A stretch of DNA of 64,000 nucleotides from Luteimonas sp. JM171 (GTDB lineage: Bacteria; Pseudomonadota; Gammaproteobacteria; Xanthomonadales; Xanthomonadaceae). Positions 53,412 through 62,049 of this stretch are shown in pieces; the first letter of the stretch is position 1; the number at the start of each line of letters is the position of its first letter. The translations under genes and the position numbers were made by a program. The DNA is taken from the NCBI RefSeq assembly GCF_001717465.1, contig NZ_CP017074.1:1888873-1952872 (forward strand), read 5' to 3'. The notes beneath the pieces are model-generated. The model worked only from the letters and a program-made list of their open reading frames with translations. It had not been told where the DNA came from and did no database searches.

Positions 53412-53415
53412 TGCC

Positions 53416-54225
53416 TCAACCCCCGAACAGCTTGCTGAAGAACCCCTTCTTCTCCAGCTGGGTGAACCGCATGGGCCGCTCCTCGCCCAGCAGCCGCGCG
53501 ACCGCGTCCTCGTACGCCTGCCCGGCGCCCGAATCCTGCGCCAGGATCACCGGCTCGCCCTTGTTGGAGGCGTTGAGCACGTCGGTCGACTCGGGGATCA
53601 CGCCGATGGTCTTCAGGCCCAGCACTTCCTCCACGTCCGCGACCGAGAGCATTTCCCCGGTTTCCACGCGCGCGGGGCTGTAGCGGGTGAGCAGGAGGTA
53701 TTCGTCCACGCGCTCGCCGGCCTCGGCGCGGCGGGTCTTGGACTGCAGCAGGCCGATGATGCGGTCGGAGTCGCGCACCGAAGAAACTTCCGGGTTGACC
53801 ACCACGATCGCCTTGTCGGCGAAGTACATGGCCAGGAACGCGCCCTTCTCGATGCCGGCGGGGGAGTCGGCGACGATGTATTCAAAGCCATCGTCGGCCA
53901 GCTCCTTGAGCACCCGTTCCACGCCCTCGCGGGTCAGCGCGTCCTTGTCGCGGGTCTGCGAGGCGGCCAGGATGAACAGGTTGTCGAAGCGCTTGTCCTT
54001 GATCAGCGCCTGCTTGAGCGAAGCCTCGCCCTGCACCACGTTGACGAAGTCGTACACCACCCGGCGCTCGCAGCCCATGATCAGGTCGAGGTTGCGCAGG
54101 CCAACGTCGAAATCGATCACCGCGGTCTTCTTGCCGCGCCGGGCCAGTCCGCTGGCAATGCTGGCGCTGGTGGTGGTCTTGCCAACGCCGCCCTTGCCGG
54201 AGGTGACTACGATGATCTCGGCCAA
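53416..54225 (-). CDS. minD: septum-site determining ATPase MinD
   Basis: MinD binds ATP, dimerises on the inner membrane and recruits MinC. The 269-residue product starts [20 protein letters not shown], with the deviant Walker A KGGVGKTT, and ends with an amphipathic membrane helix ([12 protein letters not shown]). Translation must start at a TTG at 54225, with GGAGAG upstream, because the family N-terminus lies there; the frame to 54306 runs into minC's end. MinD is 270 residues in E. coli. Confidence 0.96.
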   Translation of the reverse strand: MAEIIVVTSGKGGVGKTTTSASIASGLARRGKKTAVIDFDVGLRNLDLIMGCERRVVYDFVNVVQGEASLKQALIKDKRFDNLFILAASQTRDKDALTREGVERVLKELADDGFEYIVADSPAGIEKGAFLAMYFADKAIVVVNPEVSSVRDSDRIIGLLQSKTRRAEAGERVDEYLLLTRYSPARVETGEMLSVADVEEVLGLKTIGVIPESTDVLNASNKGEPVILAQDSGAGQAYEDAVARLLGEERPMRFTQLEKKGFFSKLFGG

Positions 54226-54271
54226 TGTCGTGCTCTCCGTATTGTTCTTCTGATGGTTCGCGGAGCGCGGC

Positions 54272-55042
54272 TCAGTCGAGCGCGGCGATCCGCAATTCGT
54301 CTCCATCCAGCCAGACCTGGGCGGCCTTGCCGTGGAGCTCGCGGGGGATATCTTCCAGCACTTTGTACTGCCCGGCCACCGCCACCAGTTCGGCGTGGAA
54401 GGCGCGGCAGAAAATCCTCGCCTTGTCGTTGCCCTGGGCGCCGGCCAGGGCGCGGCCGCGCAGGGGGCCGTAGATGTGGATCGAGCCGTCGGCCAGCACC
54501 TCCGCGCCCGGGCTGACGGCGCCCAGCACCGTCAGGTCGCGGTTGTCGGCATAGACCTGCTGGCCCGAACGCACCGGGACCTGCTGGATCAGGCCGGGCT
54601 GGCCGCTGGCGGGCTGCGGGGCGGGCGCCGGCGCGGCGGCCGGCTCCGGGGCCGGGGCCGGGGCCGGGGCCGGCGGGGGCGGCTCGGGCGCTGCGCCGCC
54701 GGCGCGCTCGTACTGGGCGCGGAAGCGCGCGAGCACCGGCAGGCCCAGGCGAACGGCCAGGGCCTCGTTGTCGCTGCTGCCCCAGGCCAGCGCCACCGGC
54801 AGGGCGCCGGCGTCACGCAGGGCGTCCATCAGGGCCCGCGCGCTGGATTCATCCGGCAGCGCGGGGAGGCCGCCGAAGTCGATCACGAGCGCAGCGCGGT
54901 CGAACAGCTTGGGCGCGCGCTGCACCCGCTCGCGCATTTCCGCGGCCAGCCGGGCCACGTCCAGGGTGCGCACGCGCAGGTTGGCAATGCCGACCTGGCC
55001 GAACTTCAGTTCGCCGGCCGGCTCGAAATCCGCTGCCGCCAC
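54272..55042 (-). CDS. minC: septum-site determining protein MinC
   Basis: MinC inhibits FtsZ polymerisation away from mid-cell. The 256-residue product has an N-terminal domain ([17 protein letters not shown]) and a Pro/Ala-rich linker of about 35 residues, longer than in E. coli. The C-terminal beta-helix has [18 protein letters not shown], then [17 protein letters not shown]. The start is a GTG at 55042 with GGGGA seven bases upstream, two bases after the acetyltransferase stop. The frame open to 55426 overlaps that gene and is rejected. Confidence 0.95.
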   Translation of the reverse strand: MAAADFEPAGELKFGQVGIANLRVRTLDVARLAAEMRERVQRAPKLFDRAALVIDFGGLPALPDESSARALMDALRDAGALPVALAWGSSDNEALAVRLGLPVLARFRAQYERAGGAAPEPPPPAPAPAPAPEPAAAPAPAPQPASGQPGLIQQVPVRSGQQVYADNRDLTVLGAVSPGAEVLADGSIHIYGPLRGRALAGAQGNDKARIFCRAFHAELVAVAGQYKVLEDIPRELHGKAAQVWLDGDELRIAALD

Positions 55043-55044
55043 GC

Positions 55045-55644
55045 TCAGGTCCCCGTCGCTCGCTGGGGCCCGCCACCGCCGCGCTGGCGCGGCTGCAGCA
55101 GCCAGGGGACGTTGGGCAGCTGACCGCGGTAGCGCTCGCGCACCCACGGGTAGCTGCACATGGGCTTGGCCAGCATGGAGGCGCGCACGCCGGTTTCGGG
55201 CATCACGTGCTGGCCTTCCTCCTGGAAGCCGAAGCTGCCGTGGAACAGGCGCGCCGGGTCGTTGTCGTGCTCGATCAGCACCTCGCAGGCCAGCAGCGGC
55301 CAGCGGACCTCGGCAAAGCTCTGCACGTCGGCGTAGAACGCGCGGCCCACGCCACCACCCCGGCGGCGGCTGGCCACCACGATGCGGTCGATGTAGAAGA
55401 ACGACTCGTGGCGCTCGCGGAACCACGCGAAGTTGCTGCTGTCATGGTCCGAATCCGGGCCGAATCCCACCAGGAACCCGGCCATGTTGCCGTCGCGTTC
55501 GGCCACGCGGAAATAATCCGCGGTGTCGAAAATGCGGCGCAGGCGGGCAGCATCCAGCGGCAGGATCGCTGGCCCGGCGGCGTTGTTGAGGGCAAGGATT
55601 GAATCCAGCTCGTGTTCGTACACGTCGCGGATCAGCGTCGACAT
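55045..55644 (-). CDS. GNAT-family N-acetyltransferase
   Basis: The 199-residue product has the GNAT fold: [20 protein letters not shown] is the acetyl-CoA-binding motif A (R/Q-x-x-G-x-G/A). Substrate is unknown. It is the first gene of the Min cluster, immediately before minC with two bases between, so it is translated with it. An extended -10 (TGCGATAAT) lies about 60 nt upstream. Confidence 0.88.
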   Translation of the reverse strand: MSTLIRDVYEHELDSILALNNAAGPAILPLDAARLRRIFDTADYFRVAERDGNMAGFLVGFGPDSDHDSSNFAWFRERHESFFYIDRIVVASRRRGGGVGRAFYADVQSFAEVRWPLLACEVLIEHDNDPARLFHGSFGFQEEGQHVMPETGVRASMLAKPMCSYPWVRERYRGQLPNVPWLLQPRQRGGGGPQRATGT

Positions 55645-55701
55645 TCAAGGCTCCGGGATTTCCGCCCCGCTTGGGGAAGCAGCTGCGTGGCAGCAACCCG
55701 G

Positions 55702-55707
55702 ATTATC
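55702..55707 (-). promoter_or_regulatory. extended -10 for the GNAT-minCDE operon
   Basis: GATAAT preceded by TGC (TGCGATAAT) on the minus strand is a good extended -10. The leader to the GNAT start would be about 50 nt. Confidence 0.45.
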
Positions 55708-55893
55708 GCACAGGCGCGACCGCGCAGCGAGCCGGCGGAGCCATGCGCGGGCCGCTTTCGCGCGCTCCAGGCGCGGCCGGCCGGAGGCCACCGTGCCCTT
55801 CCGCCCTTGCACTGGAGGGTGGCCTCGGATAACCCTGCTCACCCCTTGCGATCCGCGACGGAAGACGGCTTGGTCCAACCCGGAAACAGCCAG

Positions 55894-57069
55894 ATGCTGC
55901 GCTACGCCGGCCTGTTCACATGGGCGGCGGTCGGGCTGTGGCTGATCATCTTCCTGATCGACCCGCAGGCCCTGCCGCTCGAACACGGCGAGCCCCTGTG
56001 GCAGCTCGTGCGCTGGCTGGTGGTGTACCTGCTGTTCGGGATCGCGTATTGGCGCATCACCCGCGCGCTGGGGGACCGCAAGCCCGGGATCTGGGACCAC
56101 ACCGGACTGCTGCTGCTGACCCTGTGCGCCATTGGCGTGAGCTATTTCTCCGGTACTGCGCTGGGCAGCATCCTGCTGATGGTGGTCGCGGGGCTGCTGC
56201 CGTGGATCCTGCCGCTCCGGGTCGGGGTGCTGTGGCTCATCGTCGGCAACCTGGCGGTGCTGCCGATCTACATCGGCCCGCTCGGCTTCCCGCTGGTGAT
56301 GGGGGTGCTGCAGGCGCTGGGATACATGGGCTTTTCCAGCTTCGTGTTCACCACCGCGCTGGTCGCCCGCCGCCAGGCGCAGGCCCGAGACGAGCAGCGC
56401 CGGCTGAACGCCGAGCTGCGCGCCACCCGGGCACTCCTGGCCGAGAGCGTCCGGGTGAACGAGCGCACCCGCATCGCCCGCGAGCTGCATGACCTGCTCG
56501 GGCACCACCTGACCGCCCTGAGCCTGAACCTGGAAGTGGCCAACCACCTGACCTCCGGCGCCGCCCAGGAGCACGTCAGCCAGGCCCATACCCTGGCCAA
56601 GCTGCTGCTGAGCGACGTGCGCGAGGCGGTCAGCCGGATCCGCGAAGACGATGCCATCGACATGGTGGCCACCCTGCGTCCGCTTGCCGAGCACATGCCC
56701 GCGCTGCAGGTGGACATGCACATGCCCGAGCCGTTCCTGCTCGACGATGCCGAGCGCGCCCACGTGTTGCTGCGCTGCACCCAGGAAATCATCACCAATA
56801 CCGTGCGCCACGCCCAGGCCTCGCGGCTGGAGCTGGACTACCGCCTCGCCGATGGCCGGGTGCTGCTCAGCGCCCGCGACGACGGCCGCGGTGCCGATCC
56901 GGGCCGCTTCGGCAATGGCCTGCGCGGCATGCGCGAGCGGTTGGGTGCCTACGGCGGCAGCATGGAGATCCGGACCGCCCCGGGGGAGGGGTTCGCCCTG
57001 GACATCGTCCTGCCGCTGGAGGAAGCGCCCGACCAGCTGCACGCCATCCCGGGCGCGCCCGGTGCCTGA
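55894..57069 (+). CDS. DesK/NarL-family sensor histidine kinase
   Basis: The 391-residue membrane kinase has five to six N-terminal hydrophobic segments (for example LFTWAAVGLWLIIFLID), a HisKA_3 phosphoacceptor RIARELHDLLGHHLTALSLNL with H199, and a HATPase domain (RDDGRGADPGRFGNGLRGMR). The layout resembles membrane-sensing DesK kinases; the signal is unknown. ATG 55894 has GGAAA nine bases upstream; the frame to 55612 overlaps the divergent gene and is rejected. Its cognate regulator follows 33 nt downstream. Confidence 0.92.
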   Translation: MLRYAGLFTWAAVGLWLIIFLIDPQALPLEHGEPLWQLVRWLVVYLLFGIAYWRITRALGDRKPGIWDHTGLLLLTLCAIGVSYFSGTALGSILLMVVAGLLPWILPLRVGVLWLIVGNLAVLPIYIGPLGFPLVMGVLQALGYMGFSSFVFTTALVARRQAQARDEQRRLNAELRATRALLAESVRVNERTRIARELHDLLGHHLTALSLNLEVANHLTSGAAQEHVSQAHTLAKLLLSDVREAVSRIREDDAIDMVATLRPLAEHMPALQVDMHMPEPFLLDDAERAHVLLRCTQEIITNTVRHAQASRLELDYRLADGRVLLSARDDGRGADPGRFGNGLRGMRERLGAYGGSMEIRTAPGEGFALDIVLPLEEAPDQLHAIPGAPGA

Positions 57070-57102
57070 GGCCTTATCATGAGCCGATCCGAGGAGAAAC
57101 CG

Positions 57103-57744
57103 ATGATCCGAGTTTGCCTGGTGGACGACCAGACCCTGGTCCGGCAGGGCATCCGCTCGCTGCTCGCCCTGGACGACGGCATCGAGGTCGTGGCCGAGGC
57201 CGCGGACGGCCGCCAGGCGGTCGAGATCATCCCCAAGGTGGCCCCCGACGTGGTGCTGATGGACATGCGCATGCCGGTGATGTCGGGCCTGGAGGCGCTG
57301 CAGGTCCTCTCCCGCGACGACCGCCTGCCGCCCACCATCATCCTCACCACCTTTGATGACGACCAGCTGGTGCTGGCGGGGCTGCGCGCCGGCGCCAAGG
57401 GCTACCTGCTCAAGGACGTCTCGCTGGAGCAGCTGGTGGGCGCCATCCGCACGGTGGCCGAAGGCGGCTCGCTGGTGCAGCCGGCCATGACCCAGCGCCT
57501 GCTCTCGGGCCTGGAGCACATGCGCAACGAGTTCGTCAGCCTGGACCGCCCGGACCCGCTGACCGACCGCGAAACCGAAATCCTGAGGCTGATGGCTGGC
57601 GGGTTCTCCAACAAGGAGATCGCCAACTCGCTGGGCGTGGCCGAGGGCACGATCAAGAACCACGTATCCAACATCCTCAGCAAGCTCGGCGTGCGCGACC
57701 GCACCCGGGCCGTCCTGAAGGCTTTTGAACTCAAACTTGTGTGA
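57103..57744 (+). CDS. NarL/FixJ-family response regulator
   Basis: The 213-residue product has a receiver domain with phosphoacceptor D54 (VVLMDMRMP), GAKGYLLKDV, and a C-terminal LuxR helix-turn-helix (LTDRETEILRLMAGGFSNKEI, then GTIKNHVSNILSKLGV). It is the partner of the upstream histidine kinase. ATG 57103 has the strong site GAGGAG six bases upstream; ATG 57079 is an alternative with weak support. Targets are not evident. Confidence 0.94.
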   Translation: MIRVCLVDDQTLVRQGIRSLLALDDGIEVVAEAADGRQAVEIIPKVAPDVVLMDMRMPVMSGLEALQVLSRDDRLPPTIILTTFDDDQLVLAGLRAGAKGYLLKDVSLEQLVGAIRTVAEGGSLVQPAMTQRLLSGLEHMRNEFVSLDRPDPLTDRETEILRLMAGGFSNKEIANSLGVAEGTIKNHVSNILSKLGVRDRTRAVLKAFELKLV

Positions 57745-57864
57745 CGTTTTGAACCGCGGGGAGCCGGAAAAAATTCGCTTCCGGTTCTCGCCCGCGCCCC
57801 CTCAACTTGTTAGGATTGCCCGCTGCGAGCCGGCACAGCCGGATATTGGTCTGGAGAACCCTGA

Positions 57865-59046
57865 ATGACCCGTTTGCTCGAAGTATTGATTTCCCTTTTG
57901 ATCGTCGCCGTGCTCTTCGTGGTGGTCGGCGTTCTGCTGCCCTCCGAACGCACGCTTGTCGAGCAGGTGGAGACCAACAGGCGCCAGACGATCGTGTTCG
58001 ACACCCTCAACAGCTTCCGCCGCTTCCACGAGTGGCATCCGATGGTGCTCTACGATCCGGCCATCGAGCTCAACCGTTCGGGCCCGGAAGAAGGCGTGGG
58101 CGCCACCCTGCAGTTTGAATCCGACGTGCGTTCCGTGCCCAGCGGCAGCTGGACCATCGTCGAATCCGAGCCCCGCAGCCGGATTGCGATCGCAATCGAG
58201 GATGACAGCCAGGGCACCAACAAGCGCACGGAGTTCAGGATCCGCCCGACCGGCCGCGGCGGGCGCAACATGGAAATCACCCAGACCTACAACGTCGAGT
58301 ACGGCTGGAACCTGTTTGGGCGCTACTCCGGCCTGTATGTCTCGCGCAGCGTGGGCGATGCCATGGCGCTGGGCCTGAACCGCCTGAGCAACATGCTCGC
58401 CTCGGTGCCGAACGTGGATTACGCCGTCGAGGGCAGCACCCTGGAGAACCTGCGGATCGTCGAGCGCCCGGCCGAGAACCTGCTGGTCGTGCGCGCCGGC
58501 GGCATCGAGCGCCGCACCAACGAGATCCAGGCCTCCATGCACAGCAACATGGAGTGGATCAACCGCACGCTGGAGGCCAACGACCTGGAGGCCGCCGGCC
58601 CGATGCGCATCATCACCACCGAGCTGGGCCGCGAGGTCTACAACTTCGACGTGGCGCTGCCGGTGCGCACCGCCGGCACCGGTCCGGATGCCGAAGAAAA
58701 CGGCGACGAGGCCGAAAGCGGCGGGAACGGTGAGAATGGCGACAGCGCCGACAGTGCCGATCAGGCCGTGGCCGACGCCCCGGTGGTGGACGAAGGCGAG
58801 CTAGGCGAGCTCGAGCTGCTGGGTCCGGTGGAATACGTGCGCACCGAGCCGACCATGGCCGCCGCTGGCGACTACACCGGCTTCATGGCCGAGCTGGAGA
58901 ACGTACGCAACGCCATCCGCGCCTGGGCGATGACCCAGGGCTACGAGGTCACCGGCCGCCCGTACGAGTTCTACAAGTCCGGCATCGACGACTCGTTCAC
59001 CGCGGACGGCCAGTACGAGGTCTACTGGACCCTGCGGCAGCAGTAA
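57865..59046 (+). CDS. membrane-anchored SRPBCC/effector-binding-like protein
   Basis: The 393-residue product has an N-terminal membrane anchor (LLEVLISLLIVAVLFVVVGVLL). The SRPBCC (polyketide-cyclase-like) domain carries FHEWHPMVLYDPAIELNRSG and SGSWTIVESEP. The C-terminal part resembles AraC/GyrI effector-binding folds (EVYNFDVALPV, YVRTEPTMAAAGDYTGF), interrupted by an acidic Asp/Glu/Gly/Asn insertion. Function is unknown; a lipid or small-ligand binder is plausible. No signal peptidase site is seen, so it is anchored. Confidence 0.82.
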   Translation: MTRLLEVLISLLIVAVLFVVVGVLLPSERTLVEQVETNRRQTIVFDTLNSFRRFHEWHPMVLYDPAIELNRSGPEEGVGATLQFESDVRSVPSGSWTIVESEPRSRIAIAIEDDSQGTNKRTEFRIRPTGRGGRNMEITQTYNVEYGWNLFGRYSGLYVSRSVGDAMALGLNRLSNMLASVPNVDYAVEGSTLENLRIVERPAENLLVVRAGGIERRTNEIQASMHSNMEWINRTLEANDLEAAGPMRIITTELGREVYNFDVALPVRTAGTGPDAEENGDEAESGGNGENGDSADSADQAVADAPVVDEGELGELELLGPVEYVRTEPTMAAAGDYTGFMAELENVRNAIRAWAMTQGYEVTGRPYEFYKSGIDDSFTADGQYEVYWTLRQQ

Positions 59047-59064
59047 GCCGCACAGGCCCTGGCC

Positions 59065-59454
59065 ATGCTGGAACCACAACACGCCGCGCCTTCAAAGCGC
59101 GGCGTGTCGCTTTTCGGGCGCCTGGCAGGCGCTGGCGGCGCGCTGTGCGCAGGGACGGGGGTGGCCATGGCCGCCTACGCATCGCACGGGGTGACCGGGC
59201 AGGCCGCCTCCTGGCTGCAGACGGCGGCCCTGTTCGCGTTTGGGCACGGCGCGGCCGTGGCCCTGTTGTCCGCCCTGCCGGCGCGGGCGCTGAGGCTGCT
59301 GGCCATGGCGCTGCTGTTGGTGGGGATGCTGCTGTTCTCCGGCAGCCTGGCCGGGGCGGCGCTGCTGGCCTGGCCCACCGCGCTCGCCCCGTTTGGCGGC
59401 AGCCTCATGATGCTGGGCTGGCTGCTGCTGGCGATCGACCTGGCGCGGGGCTGA
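59065..59454 (+). CDS. DUF423 membrane protein
   Basis: The up-to-129-residue product has four hydrophobic segments and the DUF423 pattern (AYASHGV, TAALFAFGHGAAVALL, SGSLAGAALLAWPTALAPFGG). Function is unknown. The start is uncertain: ATG 59065 is listed, but a hairpin at 59079-59107 lies inside that N-terminus and a GTG at 59104 would give the family's usual length. It is 18 nt after the SRPBCC gene. Confidence 0.8.
   Translation: MLEPQHAAPSKRGVSLFGRLAGAGGALCAGTGVAMAAYASHGVTGQAASWLQTAALFAFGHGAAVALLSALPARALRLLAMALLLVGMLLFSGSLAGAALLAWPTALAPFGGSLMMLGWLLLAIDLARG
59079..59107 (+). terminator. hairpin at the DUF423 start
   Basis: ACACGCCGCGC (59079-59089) pairs perfectly with GCGCGGCGTGT (59097-59107), followed by CGCTTTT. 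It could terminate or attenuate transcription from the SRPBCC gene if the DUF423 start is the GTG at 59104. Confidence 0.45.
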
Positions 59455-59458
59455 GCGG

Positions 59459-60133
59459 GTGGCCCGCTACCGTCGCGGATACGACACATCGGTTGCCGAC
59501 GCCCACCTCGCGCGGGCAGACCGGCGGCTGGGGAGCTGGATCCGCAGGATCGGACCGCTGGATCCGGACCCGCGCTGGCGCCGCCCGTTCGATCCGGTTG
59601 ACGCGCTGGCCCGGGCCATCCTCTATCAGCAGCTGAGCGGCAAGGCGGCCGCCACCATCGTCGGGCGGGTGGAGCAGGCGATCGGAAGCAGCCGGCTGCA
59701 CGCCGATACCCTCGGCCGGATCGATGATGCCGCGCTGCGGGCCTGCGGCGTTTCGGGCAACAAGGCCCTGGCGCTGCGCGACCTGGCCAGGCGCGAGGAG
59801 GCCGGCGGGATCCCGTCCCTGCGCAGGATGTCCCACATGCACGAGGACGAGATCATCTCGGCCCTGGTGCAGGTCCGCGGGATCGGCCGCTGGACCGTGC
59901 AGATGATGCTGATGTTCCGCCTCGGTCGCCCCGACGTGCTGCCCGCCGACGACCTGGGCATCCGCAAGGGGGTGCAGGTGGTGGATGGACTGGAGGCCCT
60001 GCCAACGCCAAAGCAGGTCCTCGAGCGGGGCCAGCCCTGGGCCCCGTGGCGGACCACCGCCAGCCTCTACCTGTGGCGTATCGCGGATGCCGCTTCCGGA
60101 GCGAAAGCGCCCACCAGGCGCTCGCAGGAGTAG
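59459..60133 (+). CDS. AlkA-type HhH-GPD DNA glycosylase
   Basis: A 3-methyladenine DNA glycosylase II-like enzyme that excises alkylated bases. The 224-residue product has AILYQQLSGKAAATI, the helix-hairpin-helix VRGIGRWTVQMMLMF, and PADDLGIRKG, where the aspartate of the GPD motif is catalytic. It lacks the N-terminal domain of E. coli AlkA, as in the shorter Mag/AlkA2 type. The GTG start lies four bases after the DUF423 stop. Confidence 0.92.
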   Translation: MARYRRGYDTSVADAHLARADRRLGSWIRRIGPLDPDPRWRRPFDPVDALARAILYQQLSGKAAATIVGRVEQAIGSSRLHADTLGRIDDAALRACGVSGNKALALRDLARREEAGGIPSLRRMSHMHEDEIISALVQVRGIGRWTVQMMLMFRLGRPDVLPADDLGIRKGVQVVDGLEALPTPKQVLERGQPWAPWRTTASLYLWRIADAASGAKAPTRRSQE

Positions 60134-60139
60134 GGCAGG

Positions 60140-60994
60140 CTACAGGCCCGGCCCGGGCTGGTAGCGCCAGTGCCAGGGCTCGTAGACGATGCCGTGCGGG
60201 TTGTCGCGCGGGTAGCTCATCAAAAAGCCGTGGGCTGCGGCGTTGGCCTGGAGCCAGCCGAACGCCGCCGTGTGCTCGAAGGATTCCTCCGCCGGCGGCT
60301 CGCCCGGGGTGCCGATGTCCAGCGCCAGCCCCGAATGGTGCTCGCTGTAGCCGGGCGCCGCATTGACCTGGAGGATCTGCGCGACCTGCTGGCCGCGTGC
60401 CAGCTTGCGCTCGAAGATCCCCAGCTGGTAATCGTGGCTGCGGTAACCCGAGATCGCCTCGAGGACGACCCCGTCGCGCCGTGCCGCCAGCTGCATTTGC
60501 CGCCAGCCGTTGGCCGCTCCCGCGCGCAGCCACAGGGCGCGCCGATAGCGGTCGAACCCGGCGAATTCCAGCCGGGCCGGCTCGGCAACCAGCGCCAGTC
60601 CGGTGCGCCGGGCGTATCCGTCCGCGTCGATCCCGAGCTGCCGGAGCCTTTCGGTCAGCCCGTGCAGCGGCAGGCAGCCCGTGGAGCGCAGCCGGCGTGG
60701 TGGTGCTGATTCGGCCGCTTGAATCGATTCCAGCGCCTGGTCCACGCCAGGCTCGTCCTGCCAGCCCGGCAGCAGGGAGACGAAGCCCTCCGGCACCCGC
60801 GCGGCCAGGTAACGGCCGTCGCGCTTGCGCCGCAGCACCCGCGTGGCCCGGGCGAGCGCGCGCGCATGATGGTTGCCGTGCGCGCGCAGCAGCCCGCCCG
60901 GCCACAGTTCCACTTCCGCCGTATTGATCAGGTCGCCCGGCTGCCGCCGCATGTCAGGATCGGCCCGGCCCGGCGGTTGGGCCTGCCACGTCAA
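60140..60994 (-). CDS. M15-family D-alanyl-D-alanine carboxypeptidase-like protein
   Basis: The 284-residue product has the M15B (VanY) zinc-peptidase motifs: SGYRSHDYQ, SEHHSGLALDIG (zinc ligands) and EPWHWRY (final His). It should cut D-Ala-D-Ala ends of peptidoglycan. No signal peptide is apparent at the N-terminus, which is odd for a periplasmic target. TTG 60994 overlaps the upstream stop (TTGA), in keeping with coupling elsewhere in this operon; ATG 60952 is the alternative. It is the last gene of the SPFH operon and convergent with the AlkA-type gene, six bases apart. Confidence 0.9.
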   Translation of the reverse strand: MTWQAQPPGRADPDMRRQPGDLINTAEVELWPGGLLRAHGNHHARALARATRVLRRKRDGRYLAARVPEGFVSLLPGWQDEPGVDQALESIQAAESAPPRRLRSTGCLPLHGLTERLRQLGIDADGYARRTGLALVAEPARLEFAGFDRYRRALWLRAGAANGWRQMQLAARRDGVVLEAISGYRSHDYQLGIFERKLARGQQVAQILQVNAAPGYSEHHSGLALDIGTPGEPPAEESFEHTAAFGWLQANAAAHGFLMSYPRDNPHGIVYEPWHWRYQPGPGL

Positions 60995-61404
60995 TCCGCA
61001 TCCGGCTCAGCCGGCGGCGCCGCGGGCGCCTGCGCCGGCTGCACGAACAGGCCGGCGAGCTGGCCCTCGTCGTTGAAGGCGACGGAGACATTGGCGGCCG
61101 CCCGCTCGTATTGCACCGGCACCACCACCACGTCATGGCCATCCTGCCGGCTCGCCACCGGCTCGCCGCGCGATTGCAGGGCGCCCAGCTGCTGGGGCAG
61201 CGATTCCCACACCTGGCCGAGCGTGGCCGCGTCCATGGCGGCTGCCATCTGCGCGTCGAACGTGGCCGCCACTTCCTCGTATTGCCCGGCATCGAGCTGG
61301 TCGAGCACCTGGACCGCGCGCTCGGCCGGCTCCTGCGCCCAGGCCGCGGAGGCCGCCAGCGCCGCGAACAGGGCAACGCCGAAGCGAATCAGGGTCTTTT
61401 TCAT
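60991..61404 (-). CDS. DUF3887 secreted protein
   Basis: The 137-residue product has a signal peptide (LIRFGVALFAALAASAAWA then QEPA) and a DUF3887 domain (EVAATFDAQMAAAMDAATLG, then GHDVVVVPVQYERA). It ends in a Pro/Ala tail. Function is unknown; the family is often found with peptidoglycan hydrolases. AAGGAGA seven bases upstream fixes the ATG at 61404. One base separates it from the small DUF4177-like gene (TGAGATG). Confidence 0.88.
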   Translation of the reverse strand: MKKTLIRFGVALFAALAASAAWAQEPAERAVQVLDQLDAGQYEEVAATFDAQMAAAMDAATLGQVWESLPQQLGALQSRGEPVASRQDGHDVVVVPVQYERAAANVSVAFNDEGQLAGLFVQPAQAPAAPPAEPDAD

Positions 61405-61405
61405 C

Positions 61406-61582
61406 TCACGTCTCCTTCTTGAGAAAGGCGAGGATGGGGTATCCCGTCCCCTGGTGTACAACCGATACCAGCTCCCAGCCCTGCAGGCCGAGCTTGGCCA
61501 GCTGCTCCTGCGCGGCCGCCTGCTTCACGCCGCCCAACATCCCGGTGGCCAGTTCCACCACCTGGTAACTCCACCTGCTCAT
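61406..61582 (-). CDS. DUF4177-like small protein
   Basis: A 58-residue product not usually called because of its size: [20 protein letters not shown], then [15 protein letters not shown] and LAFLKKET. The YQVVEL and LGxxGWELVSV pattern is that of DUF4177. GGGGAGGGG precedes the ATG, which overlaps the upstream Arc-like stop (ATGA). Function is unknown. Conserved coupling on both sides supports it as a real gene. Confidence 0.85.
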   Translation of the reverse strand: MSRWSYQVVELATGMLGGVKQAAAQEQLAKLGLQGWELVSVVHQGTGYPILAFLKKET

Positions 61583-61773
61583 GATTCCCCTCCCCGCTGC
61601 GGGTCCGCGGGCGGCTGGCCCGGGGAGGGCAGCCTTCCGGCCTTGCGCAGCGCATCGCGCAGCACGTATTCGATCTGCGCATTGAGGCTGCGCAGCTCAT
61701 CGTCCGACCACCGCTGCATCGCCGCCAGCACTTCGGCATTGATGCGCAGCGGATAGCTCTTCTTCGGGCTCAC
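61579..61773 (-). CDS. Arc-like ribbon-helix-helix protein
   Basis: The 64-residue product ([20 protein letters not shown], then [19 protein letters not shown]) matches the Arc/MetJ ribbon-helix-helix pattern: a short basic strand followed by two helices. It is probably a DNA-binding autoregulator; the repeats in the SPFH promoter are a candidate operator, but that is inference. A GTG at 61773 overlaps the upstream stop (GTGA); the frame is open to 61812 without need. Confidence 0.82.
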   Translation of the reverse strand: MSPKKSYPLRINAEVLAAMQRWSDDELRSLNAQIEYVLRDALRKAGRLPSPGQPPADPQRGGES

Positions 61774-62048
61774 CCGCGCCCGTTCCCCCGGCGCCGGCGC
61801 AGGACGTCCCACAGCACCACCAGCCCCAGCCCGTTGACTGCCAGTGCCACCGCAATCACCACCGCCAAAGTGCGCGACGGGTCGCCGCCGGCCCAGGCCA
61901 GCCCCACCGCCCCGGCGAGTATCGCGATGCCGACCAGGCGCATCAGGGTGGCCAGCCGCTTCCGGTCATGGGCGAACGCGCGGGCAGCCAGGAAGGCCGG
62001 CACGCTGCTGGCGGCCACGATCAGCGGGATCAGCAGTTCGCTTTCCAT
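61770..62048 (-). CDS. small membrane protein
   Basis: The 92-residue product has three hydrophobic segments ([58 protein letters not shown]) and an Arg-rich C-terminus. I do not recognise a family. The ATG at 62048 is one base after the SPFH stop, so it is probably coupled and may form a membrane complex with it. Confidence 0.8.
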   Translation of the reverse strand: MESELLIPLIVAASSVPAFLAARAFAHDRKRLATLMRLVGIAILAGAVGLAWAGGDPSRTLAVVIAVALAVNGLGLVVLWDVLRRRRGNGRG

Positions 62049-62049
62049 G

